NCBI RefSeq assembly: GCF_900636535.1 | Contig: NZ_LR134289.1 | Span: 868,001-932,000, forward strand | Reading direction: 5' to 3' | DNA length: 64,000 nucleotides | Source of the DNA: Chryseobacterium gleum | GTDB lineage: Bacteria; Bacteroidota; Bacteroidia; Flavobacteriales; Weeksellaceae | In this document: one piece after another, positions 9,537 to 18,412 of the stretch | Layout of the letters: every line of letters starts with the position of its first letter | How positions within the stretch are numbered: the first letter of the stretch is position 1 | Notes under the pieces: generated by a model | What the model was told of the DNA's origin: nothing | Databases searched by the model: none | The model's input: only the letters and a program-made list of their open reading frames with translations | Made by a program: the position numbers and the translations under genes

Positions 9537-10765
9537 AACTTTCTGGTGTAACCTAAAGTAATATCAAACTGATTTCCTTTCTCACCCGGACGGAATTCCT
9601 GATTATAATACATGGTACCAACTGAAAACAGATTGGTGCGGTAAGAGAAATTATATTCAGCACCTATTTTAAACGTTTTAAGCTTAAAAGTCTCATTTTC
9701 CAGGAGGTTATTACGATTTTCTTCAGGGCTGATTCCTGTTCCTATCTGAAAAGCAAAATAGTCCTGGGCACTTTTTGTATAATATCGTACCGTTGCCGTA
9801 TAAGAGTGTGAAATATTTTTGCTGTCCGGCGTAATATAAGTACGCAGGTTGAACCAGAAATTTTTATAATATTTTCCTACAGCCGCAGTATACATCCAGA
9901 TGCTGTTGCTGAAATACAATTGACGGTAACCTAATTCTGCCTCGAAGCTGTGGGGAAGGTTGGCATTTAAAGAAACTCCGGTACGGTATTTCGGGAAAAG
10001 ACCGACATCACCAGAATATCCTCCGCCAACATACAGATAAAACATTTTCGAAAGTCTCGGATAAGCTTCCAGCTCAATCTGCGTTCCTCCCTGCGCAAAT
10101 TTATTCGCATAGTTCCCGCGAAGAATCACAGAACCGATAGGAGTTACTCTCTTATAGCTTACTCCCACAATATGCCAGTCATCATCAAACTGCTTATCAA
10201 AATGGGAATAGTTGTAAACAATTCCAACTGCATTTTTAGAAGAAAGATCATTTATTCTCACAGCAAGAGCTCTTGCTTCCGTATTTTTAGGATTAATGGA
10301 TAAAAGAGTCTTTACAGCCTGATCAGCTTCCTCATAATGATCCATCCCAAAATACACTTTCGCCTTCAGCAGCAAAAGTGCTTCGGATTTTGGATGGTAT
10401 GAAAGACCTTTATCAAGAATTTCGACAGCCTTTGTATTCTCATCATTCCAGTATTCCAATGAGGCGTAGGCCAGAAAATAATCTTCATCCTGAACACCTC
10501 TTTTTCCAAGGTCTTCAAATACTGCTCTCGCCGCGGGAAGATCTTTATTCCATGTATATAATCTCCCAAGAAAAACTGAAATATCTGTATAATTCGGCGC
10601 TTTTTCCAATGCTTCTTTAGCCAGCGCTATAGAAGTTGTATAGTCTTTCTGTTCAAAAGCCGTGGTACGGGCTTTAGCAAACAATTCGTCAGCAGTGAGA
10701 TTCTGCTGTCCATACATCGTAACAGGAAAAAGTAATGCTAATAAAAAGGTCGTATATCTTTTCAT
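9533..10765 (-). CDS. TPR plus YaiO-type outer-membrane beta-barrel protein
   Basis: 410 residues with an N-terminal signal peptide ending near MYGQ. Residues about 20-175 are tetratricopeptide-like helical repeats; about 180-410 are amphipathic strands (VGVSYKRVTPIGSVILRGNY and so on) ending in an aromatic-final strand, GYTRKF, as expected for an outer-membrane barrel of the YaiO family. The layout, periplasmic TPR then barrel, parallels the PNAG exporter PgaA. It faces the GT2-LtaS fusion gene tail to tail with a 4-bp overlap. Export of the polymer made by that operon is a sensible but unproven role. Confidence 0.82.
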   Translation of the reverse strand: MKRYTTFLLALLFPVTMYGQQNLTADELFAKARTTAFEQKDYTTSIALAKEALEKAPNYTDISVFLGRLYTWNKDLPAARAVFEDLGKRGVQDEDYFLAYASLEYWNDENTKAVEILDKGLSYHPKSEALLLLKAKVYFGMDHYEEADQAVKTLLSINPKNTEARALAVRINDLSSKNAVGIVYNYSHFDKQFDDDWHIVGVSYKRVTPIGSVILRGNYANKFAQGGTQIELEAYPRLSKMFYLYVGGGYSGDVGLFPKYRTGVSLNANLPHSFEAELGYRQLYFSNSIWMYTAAVGKYYKNFWFNLRTYITPDSKNISHSYTATVRYYTKSAQDYFAFQIGTGISPEENRNNLLENETFKLKTFKIGAEYNFSYRTNLFSVGTMYYNQEFRPGEKGNQFDITLGYTRKF

Positions 10766-10959
10766 CGAGGGATTTAAATATTAATGAGCTATATCTTGTA
10801 TCACAAATATATTGAACTTTTACCTCACAGCCCAGAGATTATTCATCAAAACTTAATTTTTTTAGATTATTATTTCGCAAAATACCAACCAAGAGATATT
10901 TATGATGGAATAATTATTGTCGTAATTTAAAAAAATTGATTTTCCAAAAAACCTTCATC

Positions 10960-11739
10960 ATGAAAATAGCAACCTATAATGTAAATGGAGTCAACGGCCG
11001 TCTGCCTGTTTTATTGAAGTGGCTGAAAGAAGCTTCACCGGATATTGTCTGTCTTCAGGAATTAAAAGCACCTCAGGAACGTTTTCCTTTGCAGGAAATC
11101 AATAACGCCGGATATCAGGCCATCTGGAATGGACAGAAGAGCTGGAACGGGGTGGCCATATTAGCGAAAAACAAAGAAATCACAGAAGTACAAAGATCCT
11201 TACCAGGTGATCCAGACGATATTCAAAGCCGTTATATAGAAGCTATTATAGATCAGATGGTGATATGCTGCCTTTATCTTCCTAACGGAAATCCTTATCC
11301 AGGGCCTAAGTTTGATTATAAATTATCATGGCTCAAACGTTTTAAAAAACGAACCGATCAGCTCATTAAAATGGAACTTCCTGCCATTCTTATAGGCGAT
11401 TTTAATATCATTCCGGAACCTATTGACGTCCATAAACCTGAACGCTGGGAAAATGATGCATTATACCGGGTAGAGGTAAGAAAAGCATATAAGGATCTTC
11501 AGAAAAAAGGCTGGCTGGATTCTATACGAAGCCTCTATCCGGGCGAAAAAATCTATACGTTCTGGGATTACTTATACAAAGCTTATGACAGAAATGCAGG
11601 GATAAGACTGGATCATATCTTATTGAGCCCTTACCTTCAATCCCGGTTACAAAGTGGTGGAGTAGACCGCCAAGTGCGGGGCTGGGAGAAAAGCAGCGAC
11701 CATGCTCCCGTATGGATTGAACTTTCTGAGGAATTATAA
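10960..11739 (+). CDS. xth: Exodeoxyribonuclease III
   Basis: 259 residues starting at the ATG MKIATYNVNGVNGR; an upstream TTG at 10936 would only add a poorly matching extension. The exonuclease/endonuclease/phosphatase fold motifs are complete: the N of YNVNG, the metal-binding Glu in CLQELKAP, IGDFNI and the terminal SDHAPVWI with catalytic Asp-His. The family removes 3' blocks and cleaves at abasic sites in base excision repair. Length agrees with E. coli XthA (268). It stands alone and is closed by a strong hairpin. Confidence 0.93.
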   Translation: MKIATYNVNGVNGRLPVLLKWLKEASPDIVCLQELKAPQERFPLQEINNAGYQAIWNGQKSWNGVAILAKNKEITEVQRSLPGDPDDIQSRYIEAIIDQMVICCLYLPNGNPYPGPKFDYKLSWLKRFKKRTDQLIKMELPAILIGDFNIIPEPIDVHKPERWENDALYRVEVRKAYKDLQKKGWLDSIRSLYPGEKIYTFWDYLYKAYDRNAGIRLDHILLSPYLQSRLQSGGVDRQVRGWEKSSDHAPVWIELSEEL

Positions 11740-11740
11740 T

Positions 11741-11775
11741 AAAAATGCTCCTGATTTAACTTCAGGAGCATTTTT
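11741..11775. terminator. Bidirectional terminator between xth and the S24 regulator
   Basis: A perfect 14-bp stem (11741-11754 with 11762-11775) around a 7-base loop, with A-run on the left and T-run on the right. It serves both convergent genes. Confidence 0.9.
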
Positions 11776-11791
11776 ATTATAGATATTAATT

Positions 11792-12580
11792 TTATGACTG
11801 TTTACGACGACGGCCTGAGATCTTTTTATCAAGATCTTTGATATCTTTTCTCAGTTCCCGGAACATCTCTTTGAAATTATAGTTTTCATAATCACCCGGT
11901 TCAAAATCTTCCGGGAAAATTCCAGATGCATATTGCCAGATTTCTACTACTTCCTCAAAAGGAATATCATAAGGCTCATAAAATGAATTATCAGCACTTA
12001 CACAGATTGCATTTTCCTTTCTTTCTTTAAAACGCTTGTACGTAATACCATCATTCAGCGTAACAAAAACATAGGTTTTGCCTTCTTTCAGTTCATTAAT
12101 GCCTTCTACATATTTTCCTACTATATAAGAACCGCTCCTGAACGGCGGCATAGAATCACCATCTGCAGGAAAGGCCCTGTATTTTCCGTTGTTAAGAAAA
12201 GGAAGCGCAATACGCTGAAGACTTTCAATATATTCTATATCGCTGTATCCTTCCAGATATCCCATGGAGGCTTTCTGAGGAATAATTTCTATGGTATCAT
12301 TTCCTTGAGTATCCACCGCTACCGGAAGAACAATCCTGTTATCCGGAAGTTTCAGCATTTCATCCACCGGATGCTTCTCCAGATCTACAGAAAGTATAAG
12401 ATCAATGCTCACATGAAAATATTTTGAGATTTTTACGAGCAGTTCAATAGGAGGTTCAGATATACCATTTTCATATTTTGAATACCGTACTCTTGAAATC
12501 ATGAGTTCATCGGCTACATTCTGTTGGGAGAGCTTTCTTCTGGCTCTTAAAAAGCGTATATTATTTGAAAAAACTGACAT
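11792..12580 (-). CDS. XRE-type repressor with S24 (LexA/CI-like) peptidase domain
   Basis: 262 residues. Residues about 5-62 form a helix-turn-helix of the XRE/Cro class (LSQQNVADELMISRVRYSKYENG). Residues about 95-225 match the S24 auto-peptidase fold of phage CI and LexA: Ser143 in PADGDSM and Lys182 in ITYKRF give the Ser-Lys dyad. The C-terminus is a basic, charged helix (KDIKDLDKKISGRRRK). Such proteins usually respond to DNA damage by self-cleavage. No phage gene is adjacent. Many Bacteroidota carry such regulators outside prophages, so a chromosomal stress regulator is equally likely. The target is unknown; the bacteriocin-like gene lies about 450 bases upstream. Confidence 0.85.
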   Translation of the reverse strand: MSVFSNNIRFLRARRKLSQQNVADELMISRVRYSKYENGISEPPIELLVKISKYFHVSIDLILSVDLEKHPVDEMLKLPDNRIVLPVAVDTQGNDTIEIIPQKASMGYLEGYSDIEYIESLQRIALPFLNNGKYRAFPADGDSMPPFRSGSYIVGKYVEGINELKEGKTYVFVTLNDGITYKRFKERKENAICVSADNSFYEPYDIPFEEVVEIWQYASGIFPEDFEPGDYENYNFKEMFRELRKDIKDLDKKISGRRRKQS

Positions 12581-12968
12581 TGATAAAAGTATGTCAGCAA
12601 AAATACAAAATTTGATTCCGTTATCAGTAATTCATATGGGTTTTACTGCCTGCAGGAAGCAAATTTTATTGATTATTTCGCTATCACTCTACGAAATGGA
12701 TGAATTGCAGCATTTTAAAGACTCATTTTCTATCCATTCAAGCCTTATTTAAGAAGAATTTTAATGATTCTATATAAATTAAAAAATAAACAACAATAAA
12801 TATATTTTAATACATAAATAATAACTCCAAATTTCATAAATTGAGTTATGTTTTTTAACATTTAGAAAATCAATCACATATCAGTGAAAATCATATTTTT
12901 ATTAAAACACCTATATATTAATGAAATATTAAACAATAAGAACAAATAATTAATTTATTTAAAATAAT
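12581..12968. other. AT-rich non-coding gap
   Basis: No gene is supported. The first 150 bases hold the promoter region of the S24 regulator on the minus strand; the rest is extremely AT-rich and leads into the promoter of the glycine-rich peptide gene. Confidence 0.4.
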
Positions 12969-13000
12969 TTGCAATTGTGTAAATATTATTCATATATTCG
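12969..13000 (+). promoter_or_regulatory. Promoter of the glycine-zipper peptide gene
   Basis: TTG at 12969-12971, 21 bases, then TATATTCG at 12993-13000, one mismatch from the Bacteroidota TAnnTTTG -7 element. The ATG follows 29 bases later. Confidence 0.6.
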
Positions 13001-13029
13001 TGATGTAATAATCATATAAAAATATAGTT

Positions 13030-13314
13030 ATGAAAAACTTAAAAAAATTGGACAGAAACGAATTAAAAGCTATTTCAGGTAACGGATTACTAGATCCAAT
13101 CGGCGGACTTCTAGGTGGACTAGGAGGTGTAGTTGGTGGAGTAGTAGGCGGTGTAGGTACTATCGTTGGTGGTGTTGTAACTGGCGTAGGATCTACAGTA
13201 GGTGGAGTAGTAGGCGGTGTAAGCACTGTTGTAACAAACGCTTTATGCCAGACACAATGTGTTGTTAACGGTGTAATCCACATCAAATTACTTGAGTGCG
13301 GTTCTACTTGCTAA
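13030..13314 (+). CDS. Bacteriocin-like glycine-zipper peptide with four C-terminal cysteines
   Basis: 94 residues. The first 19 (MKNLKKLDRNELKAISGNG) resemble the bacteriocin-type leader common in Chryseobacterium small peptides, which normally ends in GG; here the site reads SGNG. The core is a low-complexity run of GG-V-V-GG units with repeated GxxxG spacing (about residues 20-68), able to form a membrane-inserting helix, followed by a hydrophilic tail with four Cys (NALCQTQC... and ...ECGSTC). A 21-base segment is repeated exactly at 13135-13155 and 13201-13221, so the core has grown by internal duplication. It has its own promoter and terminator. No modifying enzyme or ABC peptidase-transporter is adjacent. 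An antimicrobial or signalling peptide is inferred, not shown. Confidence 0.75.
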   Translation: MKNLKKLDRNELKAISGNGLLDPIGGLLGGLGGVVGGVVGGVGTIVGGVVTGVGSTVGGVVGGVSTVVTNALCQTQCVVNGVIHIKLLECGSTC

Positions 13315-13342
13315 TCAGCAAACAATTTGACATTAAAAATTT

Positions 13343-13370
13343 ACCGCTCTTTTCAGAGCGGTTTTTTTTT
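13343..13370 (+). terminator. Rho-independent terminator of the glycine-zipper gene
   Basis: An 8-bp perfect stem (13343-13350 with 13355-13362), TTTC loop, then eight T. It makes the peptide gene a monocistronic unit. Confidence 0.92.
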
Positions 13371-13807
13371 ATGCCCTTAGTCCAAAATCATTTCTTTTAA
13401 GAATTTTTATTCCTATTTATTTTTTTATTCCAAACATTTCAGCAACTTATTATTAACATGGCAGCTATGAGGAGCTGTAACCATGTCTATATTGCTGTAA
13501 TCTGTAAAAATGCTGCTGAATAACGCGCTCATTTTTCCTTCATTAGTCTGCATTTGCCAATGTTTCTATGGCATCTTTTCTTATCAAAATCAACATTCCA
13601 ATACAAATTTTGTCATTACCATTTCCAAGTAGTTTTTAGAGGTTTTTTACATCAAAAAAACTTAAAAAAACAAGCCATTAAATTATAACACGACGAGTTT
13701 TGTCGCTGTTCGCCAGTACTTTTGTATCAGAGATAAGATAAAGAATCCCGGGAAATTAATTGTCTTACCCAACCCAATTTTAACCTTAAAAACAACTTTT
13801 TTAAATT
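13371..13807. other. Non-coding gap before the BspA-like gene
   Basis: No gene is seen. A TACTTTTG at 13717-13724 is a plausible -7 element for the downstream gene, with an unusually short 14-base gap to a TTTG at 13699. Confidence 0.4.
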
Positions 13808-15301
13808 ATGTGTAAAAAACAACTAATAATCATTTTTCTCTTTTTATTTTGCATTTCCTATGCGCAGAATGAATTTACTACCATCTGGAAACCCAATGCA
13901 AACGGCATCATTGATCATTCAATAAGATTCGGCGGCGCAGGAACCGATTACACCATTCACTGGGAAGAAGTAGGATATCCTGAACATAACGGGATGTATG
14001 ATTATGTAACCTCTAGCAGCAATGAACCTTTACTTATATATTTTGGGCCATCATTTCATCCAGATCCTCTGCAGGCCACTTACGAATTAAAAGTATCCAG
14101 CGGGAACGGATCATTTTACGGTTTCAGAGCCAATGCAGATATCATGCCTCCGGGTGGAAATCAGGAACTCATAGAACTCAGCCAATGGGGAAATACTACA
14201 TGGCTTCAGCAATTCGACAGAGCATTCGCCAACTGTCCCAATCTTAACGTAACGGCTGCAGATACTCCTGATTTAACACAGATCACCAGTTTATCGCAAA
14301 TGTTCCTTAACTGTTCATCTTTGACAGGCCATACTTCATTTTCTTACTGGAATCCATTCCGTATTACAGACATGAGCGGTATGTTCAGCGGAGCAACGCG
14401 GTTTAATCAGAACATCGGAAACTGGGATACATCAAAAGTAACCAATTTTAGCAGCATGTTTTCTTCTGCCTCTTCTTTTAATCAGGATATTTCAGCGTGG
14501 AACACAACATCCGGAACTGATTTTTCCTCCATGTTTGCAGATGCCACAGCTTTCAACCAGCCATTAAATTCATGGAATACAGAAAATGCTACCAATTTCC
14601 GCTATACGTTCTATAATGCGGCAGCATTTAATCAGCCACTTGATAACTGGAATACAGGTAAAGTAACAGATTTTGAGCATATGTTTGAAAATGCAGTGTC
14701 ATTCAATCAGCCCATCGGAAACTGGGATGTAAGCAAGGCTGATTATTTCGCCGGATTTAATATGTTTGCAGGGGCTTCGCATTTTGACCAGGATATTTCT
14801 GCGTGGGATATCAAGCTTCAGAACTTTAGCTGGAATTCAATCTATTTTGGATTTAAAAATGTAGGTTTATCATGTACGAATTACAGCAATTTTCTCATTG
14901 CTCTAAATAATAATCCTACCTGGGCGAACTCCACAATAACGTCCGGAACTATAGATGCAGCAGGATTGGTTTATTCTACACCACAAGCGATGCTGGCCAG
15001 AGCCCAGCTGATCAACAAAGGTTTTAATATTATTGGAGATTCCTATATTTCAGGTTGCTTTTTATCAACAAGAGAAGCTTCCCCAAAAACGAAAACTTCC
15101 GCTTATCCTAATCCAACGACAGGAGTGATCAATGTGGAATCCTCATTAGATGAAAATGTTTATTTATATGATAATAACGGTAACCTGATTAAAAATATAT
15201 TGTTTAGAAAAGGGAAAAATACCATCGATCTTACTGAATATCCCTCAGGAGACTATATCTTTAAAGGTGATACTTTTTTCAATAAAATTACCAAGCAATA
15301 G
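13808..15301 (+). CDS. BspA-like (DUF285) repeat protein with T9SS sorting domain
   Basis: 497 residues. A signal peptide ends near CISYAQ. Residues about 180-330 contain at least six repeats of the type FNQ(D/P)I-x-W(D/N)-T-S-x-V-T-x-F-x-x-M-F-x-x-A, the BspA/DUF285 leucine-rich-repeat relative found on bacterial surface proteins. The last about 75 residues (AYPNPTTGVINVES..., then DLTEYPSGDYIFK) are a typical type A sorting domain that directs export by the type IX system of gliding Bacteroidota, so the protein should end up at the surface or outside. Ligand unknown; BspA relatives bind host or matrix proteins. A strong terminator follows. Confidence 0.9.
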   Translation: MCKKQLIIIFLFLFCISYAQNEFTTIWKPNANGIIDHSIRFGGAGTDYTIHWEEVGYPEHNGMYDYVTSSSNEPLLIYFGPSFHPDPLQATYELKVSSGNGSFYGFRANADIMPPGGNQELIELSQWGNTTWLQQFDRAFANCPNLNVTAADTPDLTQITSLSQMFLNCSSLTGHTSFSYWNPFRITDMSGMFSGATRFNQNIGNWDTSKVTNFSSMFSSASSFNQDISAWNTTSGTDFSSMFADATAFNQPLNSWNTENATNFRYTFYNAAAFNQPLDNWNTGKVTDFEHMFENAVSFNQPIGNWDVSKADYFAGFNMFAGASHFDQDISAWDIKLQNFSWNSIYFGFKNVGLSCTNYSNFLIALNNNPTWANSTITSGTIDAAGLVYSTPQAMLARAQLINKGFNIIGDSYISGCFLSTREASPKTKTSAYPNPTTGVINVESSLDENVYLYDNNGNLIKNILFRKGKNTIDLTEYPSGDYIFKGDTFFNKITKQ

Positions 15302-15333
15302 CAAATCAGCCGAAAGGTTAGCTATTTAAATTT

Positions 15334-15367
15334 AGCTCCAAAGTCTTTGTACTTTGGAGCTTTTTTT
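15334..15367 (+). terminator. Rho-independent terminator
   Basis: An 11-bp perfect stem (15334-15344 with 15351-15361), 6-base loop and a T-run to 15367. Confidence 0.92.
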
Positions 15368-15631
15368 GGTCAAACCGAAAAATCTTAATGAAATGCAAAA
15401 TTTTCAGGCTTGCCATGAACCATTTATACATAGTTCATAATGGTGAAAAAGCAATATGTTTTCAGAGTGTACACTGATAACTGGCGGACGCATGCAGAAT
15501 AGTGCTAATCAGTAAAAGCGATTTAAATGATTCTTACGGTATTCCATAATTTTTAACAAATTAGAATAATTATCTTTGATCAAACATACTTAGCTAAAAA
15601 AGGTATTAATTTATAAATCCAAGATACAATT
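15368..15631. other. Non-coding gap
   Basis: No coding frame or clear signal is seen between the terminator and the GIY-YIG-like gene. Confidence 0.35.
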
Positions 15632-16182
15632 ATGGAAGAAATCATTAAAGAAATAAGTAGAAAATCAATTTTTCCTTTTCAGAACTTAGCAGAAAAAGGA
15701 ACCAAAAGTACTAAAGAATTTTATATAAATTGTACAGAATTAGAAGATTTCAATTACAGTGATATTACACTTTCTGAAAAATATAAAGCAATGTTTTCTG
15801 AATTAAAAGAATTAAAGGGACCTTGTTTATATTATTTTGAAATATTATCTGAGAATTTATCTTCAGAAATTGCTGAAAAAATAAGAGAATATGCAAATTC
15901 TGAAAACTCTAAAGCAATTCCTGCAAAAAAACAATCCCTGAAAGTAGGATATTATATGTTGGTAAAGTAAAACGTCATTTTTGGGGAAGATTAATTCAAC
16001 ATTTAGGTTATTATAAAGTAGATAGGACACAGGGGTTACAACTTTATTATTGGACAAAAGAATTAAACCTAAATCTAAAATTAGTAGTTTACGAATTTGA
16101 TTCTGAAATGATTAATTTAATGGAAGTTTTAGAAAATGATTTAGCTAAATATTTAAAACCGATTTTAGGTAAGCATAGGTAA
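15632..16182 (+). pseudogene. GIY-YIG-like protein split by a -1 frame change at A7
   Basis: The frame from ATG 15632 runs into TAA at 15968-15970 after 112 codons, but its homology-like content continues one frame back to TAA at 16180-16182. The joint is a run of seven A at 15925-15931, read GCA-AAA-AAA-C. Read across it, the product (about 183 residues) has GPCLYYFEI, then ILYVGK, GRLIQHLGYY and a C-terminal Glu-rich helix, matching the GIY-YIG nuclease order (GIY, YIG, Arg, Glu). One extra A restores a single frame; alternatively A-AAA-AAA is a sequence at which ribosomes or polymerase can slip by -1. Partners unknown. Family assignment is by eye. Confidence 0.6.
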
Positions 16183-16340
16183 GTTTGAGAAATTTGATAT
16201 AATACCTGCTAGAATAAAAACTAAAAACTTCGAATGTCATTTTTTATGATCTCTTAACAATCCAATCATAAAATAAATTTTATATTCGTAGCCTGAACAA
16301 AACATAACCATCTAAAATTTAAGAATTAAATACAGGAAAC

Positions 16341-17242
16341 ATGAGAAACACTATTTATGCTTTGTTATTATTGTTTTTATTCACAGGCGTTAATGCTCAG
16401 GAATATTCAAAATTAATAAATGAAGCCGATCAATTATACAGAGCAAAAGATTATAAAATGTCTGCTGATGTATATGATAAAGCTTTTAAAATTGAAAGTG
16501 AAAATCCAAGCCAATTATATAACGGTGCTTGCTCATCTGCTTTAGCAGGAAATACGAAAAAAGCCTTTAAATGGCTGAACCTGTCAATAGATAAAGGCTG
16601 GACCAATCTAAAGCACTTAAAATCTGATACTGATTTGGATAATTTACATTCAAAAAAAGAGTGGGGGAAAACAATTGAAAAGTTAGAAAAAAAAATAGCG
16701 GCAATAGAAGCCAATTATGACAAACCCCTGCAGGCTGAATTATTGGCAATTCTCGAGGAAGACCAAAAATACAGAATGCAAATGGACGAAACCCAGAAAA
16801 AATTTGGTCCGCAATCTAAAGAAATGAATGATCTTTGGAAAATAACAATGCAGAAAGACTCACTTAACTTAATAAAAGTAAAAAAATATTAGATGAGCAA
16901 GGCTGGGTTGGTAAAGAGAAAGTAGGCGCACAAGCCAACAGTGCATTATTTCTTGTCATTCAACATTCAGATCTTGAAACGCAGAAAAAATATCTCCCAA
17001 TGATGAAAGAAGCTGTCACAAAAGGAAATGCAAGTGCCGGTTCTTTAGCTTTGTTAATTGACAGAATAGAAATCCGGGAAGGCAGAAAACAAATATACGG
17101 AAGCCAGATAGGAATCAATCAAAGTAATAATACTTACTATGTTTTACCTTTACTAGATCCTGATAATGTAGATAAAAGAAGAACAGAAGTTGGATTGGGT
17201 CCAATCTCTGACTACGTTAAAAACTGGAAGATTGTTACTTGA
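16341..17242 (+). pseudogene. Secreted TPR / DUF6624-like protein split by a -1 frame change at A7
   Basis: The first part (ATG 16341 to TAG 16890-16892, 183 codons) has a signal peptide ending near GVNAQ and TPR-like helices. The missing half is encoded one frame back up to TGA 17240-17242: ILDEQGWVGKEKVGAQANSA..., ...QKKYLPMMKEAV..., IREGRKQIYGSQIG, which resemble the DUF6624 C-terminal domain. The joint is seven A at 16880-16886, read GTA-AAA-AAA-T. Adding one A gives a continuous protein of about 300 residues. The same type of run breaks the preceding gene. Either a one-base loss (real or from base calling) or programmed slippage would explain it. Confidence 0.65.
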
Positions 17243-17395
17243 AAAATCTGGTGCTATAATCGAGAATTTAAAATAATGAAAATCTGGGACGGGTTTTGAA
17301 TTTTTGGAACTCAAATAATATTCAATTTAACATAATATAAATTATAGGATTTTTATAATACCCCTGCAATAGAGTATTAATCGTCTGAGAATCCC

Positions 17396-17730
17396 TTATT
17401 CTTTACTTTTTTCTTCCAAATATGTTATAACGTTTTCTGAGAACTCTTCTTTAGTCATGAATCTGTCCAGGAAATCCTCCAGTTTTCCTTTGCTTTCAAT
17501 TTCCTGGAAATATACTTCATGGTCTGTGCTGTAAACTGTTGGGTTCGACTGATCAGGATCTGTAGTACACACAAAAGAAACTCATCAATCCCGTACAACT
17601 GCCAGTCTTTGTGATAAAGATGATTGTTGAACCTTATATTCTTCCAGTTTTCAGCAAAATTTTCAGAAATATTGACAGCGTCTGTATTTGCTCCTAATGC
17701 ATTGATTTTATGTATAATATTTTTATTCAT
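17396..17730 (-). pseudogene. Small immunity-like protein broken by a one-base loss
   Basis: From ATG at 17730 the frame reads MNKNIIHKINALGANT... to YGIDEFL and then loses sense, stopping after 91 codons at 17455. In the next frame the text continues convincingly (FVCTTDPDQSNPTVYSTDHE, then KLEDFLDRFMTKEEF) to TAA at 17396-17398. One added base near 17575-17582 (TTTCTTTTG on the minus strand) gives about 111 residues. The protein is not firmly recognised; its size, acidity and position just after an SMI1/KNR4 gene on the same strand suggest an immunity protein of a polymorphic-toxin set. The gene is 30 bases downstream of that neighbour. Confidence 0.55.
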
Positions 17731-17760
17731 TATTTTTTATTCATACATTATGTTAAATTG

Positions 17761-18312
17761 CTATAATGAGAAATTTAAAGGATAACCATTTTCTTTCTCC
17801 ACAGCAATAAATTCATCGGTATGATCTGCAGATAATCCTTTATAATAATCGTTGAGCTGTTTTAAAAAGCTTCCAAGGCTGGAAGCAATTACATTTCTGT
17901 CGGCGTCACGGTTCCAGAATTCAAGAATCTGACCTTTGTTCCCGGTAAAAGTTCCTTCTGTGTCATAGCAGATATAGCTTCCGCCACCATTATGAAAGAT
18001 CGGAATCCAATGACGGTTCCACCAGTTTTCGATATCAAAATCTGTCCCGATCATGGAGGTAAGTTCCTGAGCAGTATCCAGTGACTGCTCCAAAGGCATA
18101 AAAACAGAATTGTTCACAAAGGCATCATAAGAACTACTCTCCTGCCCGTTTTTCCACAGATATAATGCCTTCAAATCCTGTGGAATCCGTATATCATATT
18201 TCTCTTCCAGTTTATTTATAGCGTTTTCTCCAAGTGAATCCTGTAAACTAGCGTAAAAATCCGGTCTTATTCTTTTGAGATGAATATCTAATTCCTGAAG
18301 AGTATTTTCCAT
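17761..18312 (-). CDS. SMI1/KNR4 (SUKH) family protein
   Basis: 183 residues with the SUKH pattern: an N-terminal helix, IPQDLKALYLWKNGQ (about 55-70), and GGGSYICYDTEGTFTGNKGQILEFWNRDAD (about 128-158), followed by a helix FLKQLNDYY. In bacteria SUKH proteins are mostly immunity proteins against nuclease-type polymorphic toxins, and in Bacteroidota they often lie in lone arrays. The next gene on the strand is another small, now broken, candidate immunity gene. No toxin is seen in the window next to it. Confidence 0.85.
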   Translation of the reverse strand: MENTLQELDIHLKRIRPDFYASLQDSLGENAINKLEEKYDIRIPQDLKALYLWKNGQESSSYDAFVNNSVFMPLEQSLDTAQELTSMIGTDFDIENWWNRHWIPIFHNGGGSYICYDTEGTFTGNKGQILEFWNRDADRNVIASSLGSFLKQLNDYYKGLSADHTDEFIAVEKENGYPLNFSL

Positions 18313-18412
18313 AATTTTTCATTTTCCTCCTTAAAAATACAAAATCTTGCCACATGACAGTTTTTATGAAAATTAAACACAATACCTTTATCCTAACCAA
18401 AATCTCAATCCT

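Noticed and set aside
11792..12580. S24 repressor as a sign of a prophage
   Set aside because: No integrase, structural, lysis or attachment-site features are nearby.
12990..13286. 98-codon minus-strand frame rich in TTPPT
   Set aside because: It is the antisense of the glycine-valine repeats in the bacteriocin-like gene.
17551..17600. tRNA-like GGGTTCGACTGATCAGG
   Set aside because: No cloverleaf stems fit around it; the bases belong to the broken immunity-like gene.
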